From positions 7,261,501-7,325,500 of the forward strand of contig CP114497.1 of NCBI GenBank assembly GCA_027186245.1: a DNA stretch of 64,000 nucleotides, written 5' to 3'. The position numbers were made by a program, and so were the translations under genes. Below, piece after piece: positions 24,559-37,311 of the stretch (position 1 is the first letter of the stretch; the number at the start of each line of letters is the position of its first letter). This stretch comes from Coriaria nepalensis. Lineage: Eukaryota; Streptophyta; Magnoliopsida; Cucurbitales; Coriariaceae. Under the pieces are notes generated by a model. The model saw only the letters and a list, made by a program, of their open reading frames with translations, was not told the DNA's origin and did no database searches.

Positions 24559-25559
24559 CATGGAATATGCATGCTGGTGGCATTGGATTCGGTTTAGAGT
24601 AGACACCATAGCAAAGTTACAACATGTAGGAAGATTTATTCGGCCTCTTTGCTTTTTTGAGGCTCTTTGATTGGTTCTTTTATTGTTGCGGAAATGGAGA
24701 AACCAGCAGAGGATCTGAGTGACAGAGAAATCTCTTTGGTGATGTTTTCTCTGTCATTGCTCCAGGACTTTATTTCTACAAATGTATCTCAAGCTTTTTG
24801 TATAGTTGTATCAAAACAGAAATGAAAGTGAAAGTTCTAACTGGAAAGTAATATTGAGATTGAATTAGCGTTTGCAAATCGGATTGCCCGGTAGTAATTC
24901 GCGTTAGCTTGACGTAGTGGAATGTGATACTGCTGATGCAATAGGAAGCTTCTTTACCAAATTTCGAGGGTATGACATGTCATGTGGGCCCTCCCACCTA
25001 TCCTTTTTTTTTGTTTTTGTTTTTTGCCCTCTTTCTTTACATTAGATTTGGAACGATCCAGGGGAGGTTTTAACCGGACCATACACATAAAACCTTCATA
25101 CAATGGTCTTTAAATTAAATGTATTGCTTCATTTTCCTGTCACACGGATTGATATATTTACTGTGATTTACTATAATTGATACTTGCTTAGCTATCGATA
25201 GTTGTATATAATTATAATTATGCAATTAGTGTAATTAGCTAGAATTACTTATGTAATTACCAAATTATTTCCTATTTAATACGGAAAATTCTCTCATCTC
25301 TTGTTACATGAATCCAATTTGCATTTCATCTGAGAAACGCCATCTTTTTCTCAACAATGTCTTTGTCATTTGATCCAATAGCGTTCCGTTAGATAGGAAC
25401 GAATCAAATCAGATGGTTCTATTTCTCAATCTTTCTGACTTGCTCCTACGGAACTAAGGTCGAAAAGATTGAGAAAAATCATTTTTATTTTATCCTTTTT
25501 AATTATATTATTATAATTTTTTTGGAAAAATGAGGATTTCACCAGAGTCATCCAATTCA
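24559..25559. other. Intergenic region; right part may be a decayed 5' LTR
   Basis: The first 300 bp carry the carrier 3' UTR. From about 25,140 to 25,565 the sequence ends just before TGATATCATAGCT, which resembles the initiator-tRNA-Met primer-binding site (TGGTATCAGAGC). It may therefore be the 5' LTR of the copia copy that follows. No partner LTR was found. Confidence 0.35.
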
Positions 25560-28500
25560 ATTCACATGATATCATAGCTAAAATTCGAGACTAAGGTTTT
25601 CTCTTAGTTACCTTGAGCAAACATTTGGTGGTGGCCGGATTTTGGGCGGATTTGCAGCGGTGTTTTTTCGTTGATCTTCTTCGCTCGAGTGACTTTGAAG
25701 TTGCTTTGAAATTTTCAGAGGTTAATTGTTTGAAGTTGCTTTGCGGCGAGCTTCTTTGTGGGATTTATTTGCTTCGGTCAGTGATGATTTTTGGATTCTT
25801 CGTCAGGTTCAGTCCTCTTCCTTAAGTTGAGTCCTTTTTTTTGGGGGGGGGGGGGGGGGGGGTTGTTATTAATTTACCAAACTCGTTTCCGCATAAGTGG
25901 TCAAACACAACTTTTGACATTTTGGCGCAAGGTTACTTCTACAGTTTCTCACATAGTTTCATTATCAAGTTTGACATGTTAGACTACTGTTTGGTGCAAG
26001 CTTGGTCGGATATTTCTATTCCCATATGTATTGATTATTATTTCATAATGACTACTATCGGGTCCGATTCTTTTATGGTTCGATTCACAGGCAGACAAAA
26101 ATTCTCGGATTGGGAATTTCAATTCGAAGCATTTGTCAAAAGAAAAAATCAATGGGATCATATAAATGGTAGTTCTCTAGCTCCTACGGATGCTAAGGAA
26201 CTAGCAATATGGAAGGTCAAGGATGTTCAAGTAATGACATGAATTTTAGGGTCCGTTGATCGTGCTGAATTTAAAATCTTATAAAATTGTGAAAATTATG
26301 TGGGAGTATTTGAATAAGGTTTACAATAAGGACAACAATGTACGTCGTATTCAGTTAGAATATCATATTGGCAACTATAATCAAGGCAATCTCTCTATTC
26401 AAAAGTATTTTTCTAGGTTTGAAAATTTATGAGGAGCACTCTTAGATATGATTTATATGAAGGTCCCTGCTGTTTCTCTTTTTGATGTTCAGGCAGTTCA
26501 TGAACAAAAGTAAGAGGGATTAATTTCTCATGAAGCTACGACCTGAATTTGAAGTTACTCATTCTAACTTGATGAATTGGGTTTCTTCTCCATCAGTGGA
26601 TGATTGTCTTAGGGAATTACTGGGGGAAAAGCAATATCTTCTTACACATGCTGATTTGCAGACATCCCAACCCAATTTGGTTACTTATGTCGCATAAGGG
26701 AAAGGAAAAGGCCGAGATATGCACAAAGTTTAGCGTTTCTACTGCAAGGAGTATAATCACCTTGATGCAAATTGTGGTAGGAAATTTTGCAACTATTGTA
26801 AGAAGGCAGGTCATATTATCAAATAGTGTACCATTCGACCTCAGAATCGATCAACTATTGCCTATTCTGCTAGCGTCACTTCTTTATCTCCTCCGCTAGC
26901 TCAAACTTCGGTTACTCCATATATGGTATAATAGATGATTATCTCTACTTTTTCGGCCTTAGGGTTGCAAGGTAAAAAGAGCTCGTCTCAATCTTGGCTT
27001 ATTGATTTTGGTGCATCTAATCATATGAGAGGTTATTCTAATGATCTTTCTAATATTCGCCCATGCTATGGTACCTCACATGTTCGAATAGCAAATGAAA
27101 GTCATTTATCTATTAATGTTGTTGGGGATCGTAATTCTTCGGTTTATGATATTTTTATCTCCCTAAAATTATCTATGAATCTTATCTCGGTAGGTCAGTT
27201 AGTTGATAACAAATGCGATGTCTATTTTTCTCCCGGTGGTTATCTTGTGTAAGATTAAGTGTCGGAGAAGATAATCACGAAGGGGCCTAAAGTTGGGAGA
27301 TTATTTCTGTTATAATTTTTTAATTCCTGCTCATTTATTTTTATCTTGTATGACAGTTAATAATAAGAGTGACATATACCATAAACGTTTAGGTCACTGC
27401 TAAACTCTGTTGTTTTATCTTATCTTTTGAAATATGGATTGTTTGGTAATATAGAACATGTTTCTTCTTCTTTATTCTTTTGAGTGTTCGACATGCAATT
27501 GGGTAAGAGCAAAATTCTTTCGTTTCTTTCACATGAGAGTCATGTAGAAAAGTGTTTTGATATTATCCATATTGATGTATGGGGCATTACGCCTATCATT
27601 TCTCATGCTCAATATAAGTATTTTGTTATGTTCATTGATGATTTCAGTCGATATACTTGGATATTTTTTCTTCGTGTCAAATCTGAAGTCTTGTCCATGT
27701 TCAAGACTTTTGTTGCCTATGTTGTAACATACTTCTCTACAAGTCTTAAAATTTTACGATTTGATTCCGGGGGGAATACATGTCCCACGAATTTTTTACT
27801 TTCTTACAACAAAAAGGTATTCTTTCTCAACGCTCATATCCTTCTAGTACCCAATAAAATAGTATTGTCGAATGAAATAATCATCATCTCTTTGATGTTG
27901 TTCTTACCTTATTGATTGAGTCTTTTATTCCTTCTAAATTATGGGTTAAAGCCTTATCTACTGTTGTTCATTTGATTAATCGACTGCCCTCATAGGTTTT
28001 GCACTTTGATTCCCCATATTATCATCTTTATCATCATCATCCTACCTATCTTGATCTTCATACTTTTGGGTGTGTTTGCTTTTTCCATTTGCCTCCTCAT
28101 GAACATCATAAACTCTTTGCTCAGTTTGTTAAATATGCCTTTATAGGTTATAGTATTTTCACACAAAGGTTATATGTGCTATGATCCATACTCTAACTGT
28201 ATTCGTATATCTTATAATGTTGTATTATTTTAGCATCAATTTTTCTTTCTTACACATGTTGAGTCCTTGCTTGATATTACTATTATTCCTTCTTTTAATG
28301 AGATACCATCTATTCATAAGCGTTTAAAACTTGGATTACTGTATCAGATAAGTCAACCAACTTTGCCTCTTCCCAACATTGACTTGTACTATGATCCTAT
28401 TCTGATGTCTATTACTAAGATTGATGTGCCATAAACTGTTGATTCATCTTCGGAGCCTCATGATGATGGTCCCCGATGCTCAACTCGAGTTTCACGTCCT

Positions 28501-29252
28501 CCAGATTAGTATGGTTTTGTCATGAACGTTATGGTTCATGTCATACTTCCCTTACTACTACTTTGTCATTTGTCCCTATCCTTACTTGTTTCTATGAGGA
28601 TGTTAAACATGAGTGTTAGTGGGAAGAAATGGATGAAGAACTAAAGGCCCTTCAAGAAAATCATACTTGGGATATTGTTCCTTGTTAGTCCTCTGTAAAA
28701 GCAATTGGCTGCAAATGGTTATATTCTATTAAGCTTCATTCTGATGGGACTCTAGACTGTTATAAGGCTCATTTGGTGCCACTTGGTAATCGACAAGAGT
28801 ATGGGGCTGACTATGAAGAAACGTTTGCTCCAGTGGCAAAGATTATTACAAAACATACTATTCTTTTTGTTGCAGCATCTCAGGGGTGGTTTCTTTATCA
28901 TATGAATGTAAAAAATGTATTCCTTCATAGTGACTTGAAAAATGATATTTACATGAGGCCTCTACCATGTTTATTTTCTTCTCATTCTTCTCATGTGTGT
29001 AAGTTGAAGTGGTCTCTATATGGTTTGAAGAGGTCCATACCGATTCATCGGGTATATTCTTGAACCAACACAAATATATCCAATATTTGATTATCTTGGC
29101 AGGACTCCACGAGTCCTCTTCTCTAGATACTCCGATGGAGGTTTATGTGAAATTTCGAAGTGAGAAGAGTGATATTTTTCCTGATCCTACTAAATATTGT
29201 CAAATGGTTAACAACTTGAACTATTTGACTATTACATGTCATGATATCTAAA
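25560..29252 (+). mobile_element. Ty1/copia retrotransposon remnant, 3' truncated
   Basis: Parts appear in copia order on the plus strand, broken by many stops and frame shifts. They are: a primer-binding-site-like TGATATCATAGC (25,568); gag with FSDWEFQFEAFV and LWDHI-like residues (about 26,090-26,240); a CCHC zinc knuckle (CNYCKKAGHIIK, about 26,784-26,820); protease (DFGASNHM, near 27,005-27,027, in place of D-S/T-G); integrase core (HIDVWG and FIDDFSRYTW, 27,570-27,665); and reverse transcriptase (YEETFAPVAK and SLYGLK, 28,810-29,030). The YVDD catalytic region is missing, since sequence jumps from SLYGLK to the RT-RNase H connection (HKYIQYLI, LDTPMEV, LNYLT) at 29,063-29,252. RNase H and a 3' LTR are absent. 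The element is dead. Confidence 0.9.
25843..25862 (+). repeat. Run of 20 consecutive G
   Basis: An uninterrupted G20 tract preceded by T8, inside the copia remnant. Such runs are rare in plant DNA and prone to slippage and sequencing error. It could form a G-quadruplex. Confidence 0.9.
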
Positions 29253-29259
29253 AACAAAA

Positions 29260-31170
29260 ACAAAAAATCTTCCTTTCATTTTCTAATGTTTCTCCAATCC
29301 TCTTTAAGTTAGAATTCCTGCATTTTTTTTTTTATATAATATACTTATATGTAAAAATCAACTAAAGTGATTAAAATATAAGTTTAATGCTTCTAAAAAT
29401 AAGCAAAAATAAAAAAAATAAAAAAAATAAATACTAAACAGTTTTGACTAATAATAAATTTAAAAATACACATATATTTTTACACAAATATAAGTTGTAC
29501 ATGAATCACCTGAACTCTATTTTTATACTTGCTTGAGCACTCTTAAGTTTATTTGTTTTCTATGTTAGGAATTAGTGACGCATTACTAATTAGCTACTAC
29601 TATAAATGTAATCCTTAATTATATGTATCTACTATTCAACTCCATTAATTTGAAAAGCGAAAAAGTAAGCATTAAGGAGGCTAACTAAAGTGAGAAAAAA
29701 AAAAGGCTTTTTGGAATTTTAGGAGTCATCAGTTTTATAATGTAACACCTAAAAGTTAAAAACCATACCATTAAGGAACTTTTAGTGGGGCCACACTAAG
29801 GGTTACTAAATTCTCATTTGTTCCCAGACATCTAAAATTGAGTACGCCATTCAATTTTTAGAAAAATGAAATATAATAACAAGAAAAATAAAATTTTATT
29901 TTAACCTGTATGAAAAATTAATTTAAATTTTATATTATACTCTTTTACCTTATAGTTTAAAGAATTAATACGTGAAATTAATTTATTAGAATATTAATTA
30001 ATGTTACACTTGTTTGACTTACTCGTAAAATATTATTCTAAATTTATTTTATACAGCATAATATTTGTATGAATTTGATTCATACCATGAATCAAAATTT
30101 ATAATAAAATATAAAAATGTATTAATATTTAAAAATAATATATAATTAATTTTTTTTAAAGATATTGATTATAGAAAGATTAACTTTAGACATAAAATGT
30201 CTAGGATTTTCATTATAATTTCCATTTCTTACGCGATGGCTTACGCTGGGCAAACTGTCCCACACCCATCAAGCATATCAAAACCGCACGCATGTCTGCC
30301 ACGTGGATTTTTAAAATGAAAAACGATGGACACGCACTCTTTGAATGTGGGCCCTGTTCTTGGTTGCTGTTCAACATATTGCTGTCTTTTCCAAACCCAA
30401 AGGAAAATTATGGGGTCCCCCATTTGATGTCAAAGTGGGTTGGCCAATTTAGCCTTTACTAATAATTATTACTTACCCTCCCTAATCTCGCATCTTCCCT
30501 TAATTGCGTATATAATTGGAAAAAGAAAAAAACAAAATTCTTCGATTCGGACTATCTAACGGCCCTGATTGGTCAGAAAATCAATAGCGGGACCCTTAAT
30601 CGAATGGACCAAAATAGCAACGCGAAAATATCAAACATATGATTTTGTAATGAAAAGACAGCTAATAAAAAATTTCTCAATTTCTCCCTTATAATTCAAA
30701 TACAATAATACAGACCGAGCAAAAAGACAGAAGTATCTAATAACCTAAGACCGAGTCCACACATTCAACGGCAGTGATTGCAATATAATTGGAATGGACC
30801 CCACCCACCTGAAGGGGTGAGAAGGTGGGACCCTTATCTCTACTGACTGACAGCTTTAACTAGATCCCTTGACCTGATTAACGTCACAGCCAAGAGACGT
30901 ATTGTAAGCGTACACGTGTCACATCTGCATTCGCGAGTATTCCTTGAATTACAGAAATTAACATACTCGCGGCCATCTTTTTTCTGCTCTCTTCCTTGCG
31001 TCTGATCTCCGGCATGACCGTATAATGGTGCTCTAAATTAAGCAGGTAAATTATTTTCCCTATTTTTTTTTTTCATTTGGAGAGTTTTTAATTTTAGAAA
31101 TAATTATTAAACTTGATTTTAGGAATATAATTGAGAGAATTATTAAAAGACATAGCTAGCTAGTCATCAG
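29260..31170. other. Intergenic region, no gene seen
   Basis: AT-rich to about 30,230, then a less AT-rich patch to 31,050. That patch holds an ACACGTGTC G-box/ABRE-like motif near 30,911 and a pyrimidine-rich stretch followed by ATGACCGTATAA and a donor-like AG|GTAAAT near 31,045. The patch looks promoter-like, perhaps for a non-coding transcript, but I cannot assign a gene to it. Confidence 0.45.
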
Positions 31171-31173
31171 TCA

Positions 31174-31656
31174 TCATACCCAGAGAGCACCGACTTCGAC
31201 GAGCTTAGGTACGAGGCGTCCGCTGAGGTGGAGAGCCACCAGAGACTCTAACCCACCGACGAAAGCACCTCCGATGAAAACCGAGGGCGGAGTAGGAGGC
31301 GGCGCAGGATTAGAGAGGAAGTTGCCATCTTGCGCTGCATGAGAAGAAGAATAATTAGCAGAAGGGGGAAGAGCGTCGATCTCGACATCGTCCAATTCGA
31401 TGACGGTAGGGTGGACCCCAATAGTGCCGAGGAGCTTCTTCATGACGTGGCACATGCAGCATGAGCTCCGGCTAAAGATTATAACCGGATTTTCCGATAT
31501 CAGCCGTCGGATTCTGGTCTCGGCAGATTCCGCCACGTCGATCGATAAGGAATTAGACGCTGCAGATGCGGATGAGGTGGAGGAAGAGGGTGGTGACTGG
31601 GAAGGGACCAGGTCCAGCTGGACGACGTCGTTCGCGTAACGCCGTAGGCCTTGCAT
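31174..31656 (-). CDS. CC-type glutaredoxin (GRXC9/ROXY19-like)
   Basis: A single-exon gene for 160 residues. A Ser-rich N-terminal extension (about 1-45) precedes a glutaredoxin fold beginning at IRRLISENPVIIFSRSS. The active site is CCMC (66-69), the CC-type motif found only in land plants. Later come IELDD, the glutathione-contact region SVFIGG and FVGGLE. The C terminus is EVGALWV, where most family members have ALWL, the motif that binds TGA bZIP factors. These proteins act in the nucleus and cytosol, with TGA factors, to restrain jasmonate/ethylene defence or control flower development. The N terminus MQG and the EVGALW ending favour GRXC9/ROXY19. An unusual Ser/Pro-rich insert (about 100-125) separates strand and helix. 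Confidence 0.93.
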   Translation of the reverse strand: MQGLRRYANDVVQLDLVPSQSPPSSSTSSASAASNSLSIDVAESAETRIRRLISENPVIIFSRSSCCMCHVMKKLLGTIGVHPTVIELDDVEIDALPPSANYSSSHAAQDGNFLSNPAPPPTPPSVFIGGAFVGGLESLVALHLSGRLVPKLVEVGALWV

Positions 31657-31739
31657 CGCCGGTGGAAAGAAAAATTGTACTTTTGTTTGTCTGCTTGTAT
31701 GTGTATCAATGTCAACGGGCCTTGATCACTTAGGGGGAC

Positions 31740-31781
31740 TTTATAAATAATTGAGAGGGGTGAGTGTGGTTGCTTACGTCA
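31740..31781 (-). promoter_or_regulatory. Glutaredoxin core promoter: TATA box and TGACG box
   Basis: On the minus strand TTATTTATAA (31,741-31,750) lies about 85 bp upstream of the ATG. About 25 bp further up is TGACGTAAGC (31,772-31,781), which matches one half of an as-1 element bound by TGA bZIP factors. GRXC9-type genes are known salicylate-responsive targets of TGA factors. A second half-site at as-1 spacing is not evident. Confidence 0.5.
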
Positions 31782-31795
31782 CCCCCTATGTACTT

Positions 31796-31801
<6 letters not shown>

Positions 31802-31841
<40 letters not shown>

Positions 31842-31858
31842 TTATTTATTTATTTATA
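31802..31858. repeat. (TA)n then (TTTA)n microsatellite
   Basis: About 18 TA units followed by TTTA repeats, upstream of the glutaredoxin promoter. Confidence 0.85.
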
Positions 31859-31859
31859 T

Positions 31860-34800
31860 TTATGTTTACCTATATGTGGAAAATGGCCAAATGAGTTAAC
31901 AATTGATTTACATTAATTATTTATTAAAAAATAAAAAATAAAAAAAAATAATTATCAAATTTTTTTAAAATTTAAACTCGAATATTAATAGAGAATTAAA
32001 ATTTAAATAAAATAAAATGAGTGATAATTATTTTATTAATAATATAAATAACTAATATTTCACATTTATTTTATTTTATTTTTATTTTTCTATCTTCTTA
32101 TATTTTTTTTTATTTGTTTATTTATTATTTTAGAAAATTAATGATATTATTATAAATTAGGCGTATAGGGGGGAGGGAACATTGACCCCATGGTTGTGGT
32201 GAGTCGTGACAGGGAGATGGGTGAATCGGGAATACATGGATTTGGATTATATATGCTGATGCATTTGCGGTAGCGTGTGACCCAGTCACATGGTGGGTCA
32301 ATCATCTATACTAAATATCGTCTGACGTCACTTTGACTTTAACACCCCACCCCTTTAATTACTATAGGTGAATGACCTGGTATTTTGATTAGTGTTGAGT
32401 TAGTGGGACCCATCACCCATGTCATGCATGCTATGATATCATCAATACAGTTGAAAGTGTTCCTAAGTTTTTAACTCTCCTGAGTCTCCTCGGTGAAAAA
32501 ACCAAGTGGAGGTTCCTGGAGGAGAGAGAGGGATCCACAGGGGCTTTCGTCTCATGCGACGTATAGCCAATGAGAGGATACCACGTCATATGCCACCCTG
32601 TCGTGGACGTGGACCCTATCTATAGGTATTGATGTGTCGTTGAAGGTGGATCGTTGATGGTGGTCACTGGTCAGTTTGGTGTCTGCCACACATAAATAGT
32701 GAGGTGAGATGAGATGAACCGATGACTCAGGACAGCATCATACCCATGATCCATTGTAATTGCACGGGGCCCCATTAATGCATATTGTTTTTATAATTCA
32801 AATAAATAGAACGTATCTTGAAATATGAGACTCGAACTATATAGAAAAGGTGTTTAATTTGATATAAGAAAACACACGTCCCAATATAATTAAGCAGTCT
32901 CTCCTACGTAACCACGTGGTGAGCAAAGAAAACGACAAAAATAAACCATTCAATTGTTTGTTAGCTGGTTTTTATTCACATAGATTAATAAGTAATTAGA
33001 ACCAAAAAAAAAAAAAAAAAAGGTAAACTACAACCAAAGTTGAGAGAAGTCAATAGCAATTTATTATAATTTTTTTTTTAATTGAGAAATTTTGATAAAT
33101 GATTAAATTCCACTATTGATTATAATCAACACGTAAAATATTTAAGTTTAATTATAAATTCTAATAAATTTTATTAAATATATACGAGATGATTATATGT
33201 TTATAAAATAAGATAATTATTTTTCTAATTGAAGAATGGAGAGAGAAGAATAAAAAAAGGAAAGAAAAAAAAAATAATCGGACCTCAAATCCTTATAAAA
33301 AATTATTCCTTTTAAATTTCCCGTTAATTTATTGGTTGTGACCTCAACTGATATTTAAGTTTATAAAAATGTTCCGACCAAATCCCGACTAAAATAAGCG
33401 GTCTCAGTCCGATTTCGGTGGGGATAGTTTATTTGCACATACCTAATAATAACCAATAGTTAAGTTTTGTAAAGATGTATATTTTGACTCGGACGGTGCA
33501 TAACGATGCATTGAAGATAAAAAAATATTTTTTATAATATATAGTTGTTTTAAAAGTACAAAAATTATTTAAATATGAATTAACTCTAAAATAAAATATA
33601 AAAATTTATAAAAATTTAAATAATCCATATTAAAATTAAAAAGAAAAGTATTAAAGCGGGTGAAACTACTCTAGATCTAACCATTCTTAAATACTAAAAT
33701 TATCAAGTAAGAAAATCCAACTATGTATAATCTAACTGACAACTTCATATATAAAAGGGAATTGATTGATGAGCGAACAAACCAGAGTAACGACCTTGGT
33801 CAATAAATGAGAAGATACTTGGAAACAAAAACAAGAAAGATAAACCCACTATGGATGATGGAAGTCAAAATATGTTATGTTGATGGTGCCGAACGCTTTA
33901 CAATAAGACTTCATGTCCTATTATACGTAAATCCCCTTAGGCCAAAACCAATCAATTGCTTGCGTAGGAAGTAACTCATTCCTCGATTAGGCATACCATG
34001 CTATTTTATTAGTGGAGAATTAATTTCATGCGAGCTGTTTGTAACTACTTTTGCCACATCATCTTCCCGTTGCGCCGAAGACTAAATAATTTCTAAATAT
34101 TTTTAAATTAATTATAATTCATACTAAATTTATAATATTAAGATAAAAAAAAAGTCAATTAATTTTTAAAAATATTTAATTATCAAGAAAATTTAAGTAT
34201 GTTATCCTTAAATTAGGATAAAAAATTAATTAATTTATTAAAATTTGATTGTGCTTATCATATTTTTCTCAATTATTTTTAGAAATAATAATAATAATAA
34301 TAATTTTTATTTAATCATATTTTGTAATTTTAATGTTTTAAATTGAATAATGACATCATAAATCATTCAACAATTTCCCCAAAGGTGGGTTCATTTTAAA
34401 TTTAGATTATTCCCTGGGGCCTTGTCTTGTACTTTACCTTGCTGCTTGCTTTATACTTAAATTTGGGTGCTTAAATCTAGATTTATTTTGCTTAAGTTGT
34501 TCATTAAATTTTAATTTAATATAAGATTCATTTCACATTTTTAATGACTTGAGGTTGCTCCGTCATGATTTGATCAGCCGCACCGTGGGAGACAACTTGG
34601 TCCTTCTGTTACTATTTGACAAAAAATGGATCCGGTACGGACCACGGTTCTGGATCCGAACCGTTTAGATGATTTCTGGATACAGCTACTGTTGTGGGTC
34701 TGTGGGCGTTCGCTAGTGACTTGTATTTTTTTCTTCGAGTACTGGTTCATGATTTCTGTCCCAAACTACTGTCGCCGGCGCTCGGGTTGTCCAAAATAGA

Positions 34801-35690
34801 TGTTAATATTAAAAGAGCGGTTAAATTCGTTGAATGATCAAGGGTGACGTTTCCTGATATGACTGTCAACAGTTTAAATTGTGGACCCGTCAATGACGCA
34901 AGCATCTCAATCTTTGTCGGCCTACTATTACATTTTTACTGCTTTCGTAGTTGTCTTCATTCTACAGTCCCATTGGGATTTTTGTACACGTGGCAGTTGA
35001 CTTGAAAGAGGTTTTTACTTAAGGCGACAAAATGAATCCAGCCATGCCGTGTCCACCTTTGCCGGCATTGCACGGTATGGTTCTTTTTATAATTTATTTT
35101 TTATTTTCATTTTTAATAAATTTTAAATTTTAAATATAATTCTATAATTTTAAATAACAAATATAATTCTAAATAATTTTTTTATTGTTATTATTATTTT
35201 ATATTTATTATATTAATAATATTTTTTTAGATTTATGTTATTAATAATAAATTAATTTATTTTAATTATATATAATATTAATATCATATAATATAAAAAT
35301 ATAAAAATATAAAAATAATATATACGATAATTTATATAAACCATAGACCGAATATTTATCCAAGAATTTCTATATCATAAGAGGGTTCGTACGTGAGAAT
35401 GGAAAGGGATGCTTCAAATTGCTGAAAGGTTACGTGGGAGAGGATCTGACAAGCGACGACTAACTTGCATTGCATTGCATGTGCTTTTTATTTATTTTAA
35501 ACATTTTTATACTTTTCACGCCGCTCTTCCGTTTCTTTGACTTTTCTTTTTCTGCTTCTTTATTTTTGACTGGATAATAAAGAGTCTGCTGTTTAAAAGG
35601 CCCATCTCTAGTTGGGCTTTTAATCTACAATCTACATTTCAGGCCCAGTATGAGCTGGGAGGGCGGCCAGCCTATCCGATTATCCAGACG
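31860..35690. other. Intergenic region, no gene seen
   Basis: Alternates between very AT-rich DNA and two less AT-rich patches (32,160-32,760 and 34,560-35,080). Neither patch has a coding frame, splice-flanked exon or recognisable repeat. Possibly regulatory or decayed repeats. Confidence 0.5.
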
Positions 35691-35696
35691 TACCCA

Positions 35697-35709
35697 GAAC
35701 TTTCTAGAA
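35697..35709 (+). promoter_or_regulatory. Perfect three-unit heat shock element (HSE)
   Basis: GAActTTCtaGAA, three nGAAn units in alternating orientation at exact spacing, the ideal target of an HSF trimer. It is about 65 bp upstream of the TATA-like CATAAATAT at 35,773 and about 200 bp upstream of the HSF start codon. A CCAAT box (ATTGG) lies directly downstream. Confidence 0.85.
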
Positions 35710-35905
35710 CCCATTGGACATTTGCGCCCGTCCTATACTCTCTAGTCTCTAGATCTTTCCGCTTTCCGGCGCCATAAATATCACGTTTCTCTCTCTTCCA
35801 CCTCACTCAAAAGCGATTGACAGAGTGACCAGACTGAAAGACGAAGAACTAGGAGTAGTGATAGTGACGACGTGTACATTCGGATCATCATCATCCTCAT
35901 CAACC

Positions 35906-36951
35906 ATGTCATCACCTCCTCAGCCAATGGCGGCATTACACGAGTTGGTTCCACCTCCATTCATCACGAAGACATTCGAGATGGTAGAAGACACATCGAC
36001 AGACGCCATTGTTTCATGGAGCAGAGCTCGGAACAGCTTCATCGTCTGGGACTCTCACCAGTTCTCTTCAATCCTCCTCCCTCGCTACTTCAAGCACAGA
36101 AACTTCTCCAGCTTCATCCGCCAGCTCAACACTTACGTAAGTCCTCTTATTCTCTTTCTTTATCTGTACTCCTTTTTATGATTACTCAACGGTGAAGATG
36201 AATGCAGGGTTTCAGGAAGGTCGATCCTGACCGTTGGGAGTTTGCAAACGAAGGGTTTCTAGGCGGGCAGAGGCATTTGCTGAAAACGATAAAGAGGAGA
36301 AGGAATGTATCACAGAATACTGTTGATGTGATGAGACAAGAACAAGGAGGGGGATCTTGTTTGGAGATAGGGGAGTATGGATTGGAAGGGAACCTCCAAA
36401 GATTGAGGAGGGACAGGAGCGTATTGATGTCGGAAATCGTGCGGTTAAGGCAGCAGCAGCAGAATTCAAGGCGGCAGATTACTGCAATGGAAGATAGGTT
36501 ACAAGCTTCAGAGAAGAAGCAGCAGCAGCTTATGACTTTCCTGGGAAAAGCGCTTAACAATGAGACTTTTCTTAAGCAGTTTGTTGAGAGAAGCGATTGC
36601 ATACGGGAGTTGGGGGATGTCGAGATCGGTCGGAAACGGAGGTTAACTGCGAGTCCTGTGGAGAACCTTCTAGTTGATGAAGGAGAAGAAGAAGAAGAAC
36701 AACAACAGGAGCTAGAGCAGGAGGACCTGCTGTCTGGGGAGGCGGAGTTAGAGACGATTTTCGAGGTGAATTTAGAGAATGAATTGAATTTAGGTCCGGA
36801 TGCTGAGAAGTTATGGGAAGAGATTTGCAGTGAAGAAGATCATGTACTGCTTGATGAATCTGCAGAAGTTGATGTTAAGATAGAGGACTTGATTGCTGAG
36901 AATTTGCAGGACCCTGCTTATGAAAAGGGGTTTCTCGGGTCGGTGCCATGA
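35906..36951 (+). CDS. HSF: Class A heat shock transcription factor (A2/A6/A7 group)
   Basis: Two exons, 35906-36136 and 36208-36951, give 324 residues, with a 71-bp intron at the position conserved in all plant HSFs (after QLNTY). The DNA-binding domain spans about 15-105 ([51 protein letters not shown]). The HR-A/B oligomerisation coiled coil is at about 140-205 and carries the extended insert of class A. A basic nuclear signal GRKRR is at 218-222 and a Glu-rich stretch follows. The AHA activation motif is [11 protein letters not shown] (278-288). The protein is shorter than typical HSFA2 or A6b and closer to A7 in length. The ATG at 35,906 was chosen because the frame upstream contains no ATG. 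The upstream HSE suggests heat induction or self-regulation. Confidence 0.92.
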
Positions 36952-37311
36952 ATTAAGCATATCCTGTTGTGTATTCAAAGGATCTGGTAATGCTTAATGA
37001 TTACTCTTATTGTATATCAGTCCGTCTCTGAGCATTTTCAGTGCGTATTGTTTGTCTTAACAGGAAATGGGGCGTCGGGCTGTTGCAACAAGGCCAACCG
37101 AAAATGTTACCATGTAGGCTATAAGAATTATTCATGTTAGGGAAGATGTTATTTCCTACATGTTTACTGTATTATCAATAATACATGCTAGATGGACAAC
37201 TCGAAAGATGATTGAAAAATTGAAGGTACAAGCACAACAAGCTGTTGAGTTTTTGAGACTGGTAGAAGTGGGGCATTTAAGTTCTAAATGAAGAACATAT
37301 AGTGATTAGAT

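Noticed and set aside
26070..26095. GGTTCGATTC, resembling a tRNA T-loop
   Set aside because: No matching acceptor, D or anticodon arms around it, and it falls within the copia gag remnant.
30241..30423. 60-codon open frame on the minus strand
   Set aside because: No domain, no flanking splice sites and no homology that I recognise. The region is better seen as promoter-like intergenic DNA.
35825..35905. N-terminal extension of the heat shock factor
   Set aside because: The frame upstream of 35,906 begins at GTG and contains no ATG; it encodes a Ser run from repeated TCA codons.
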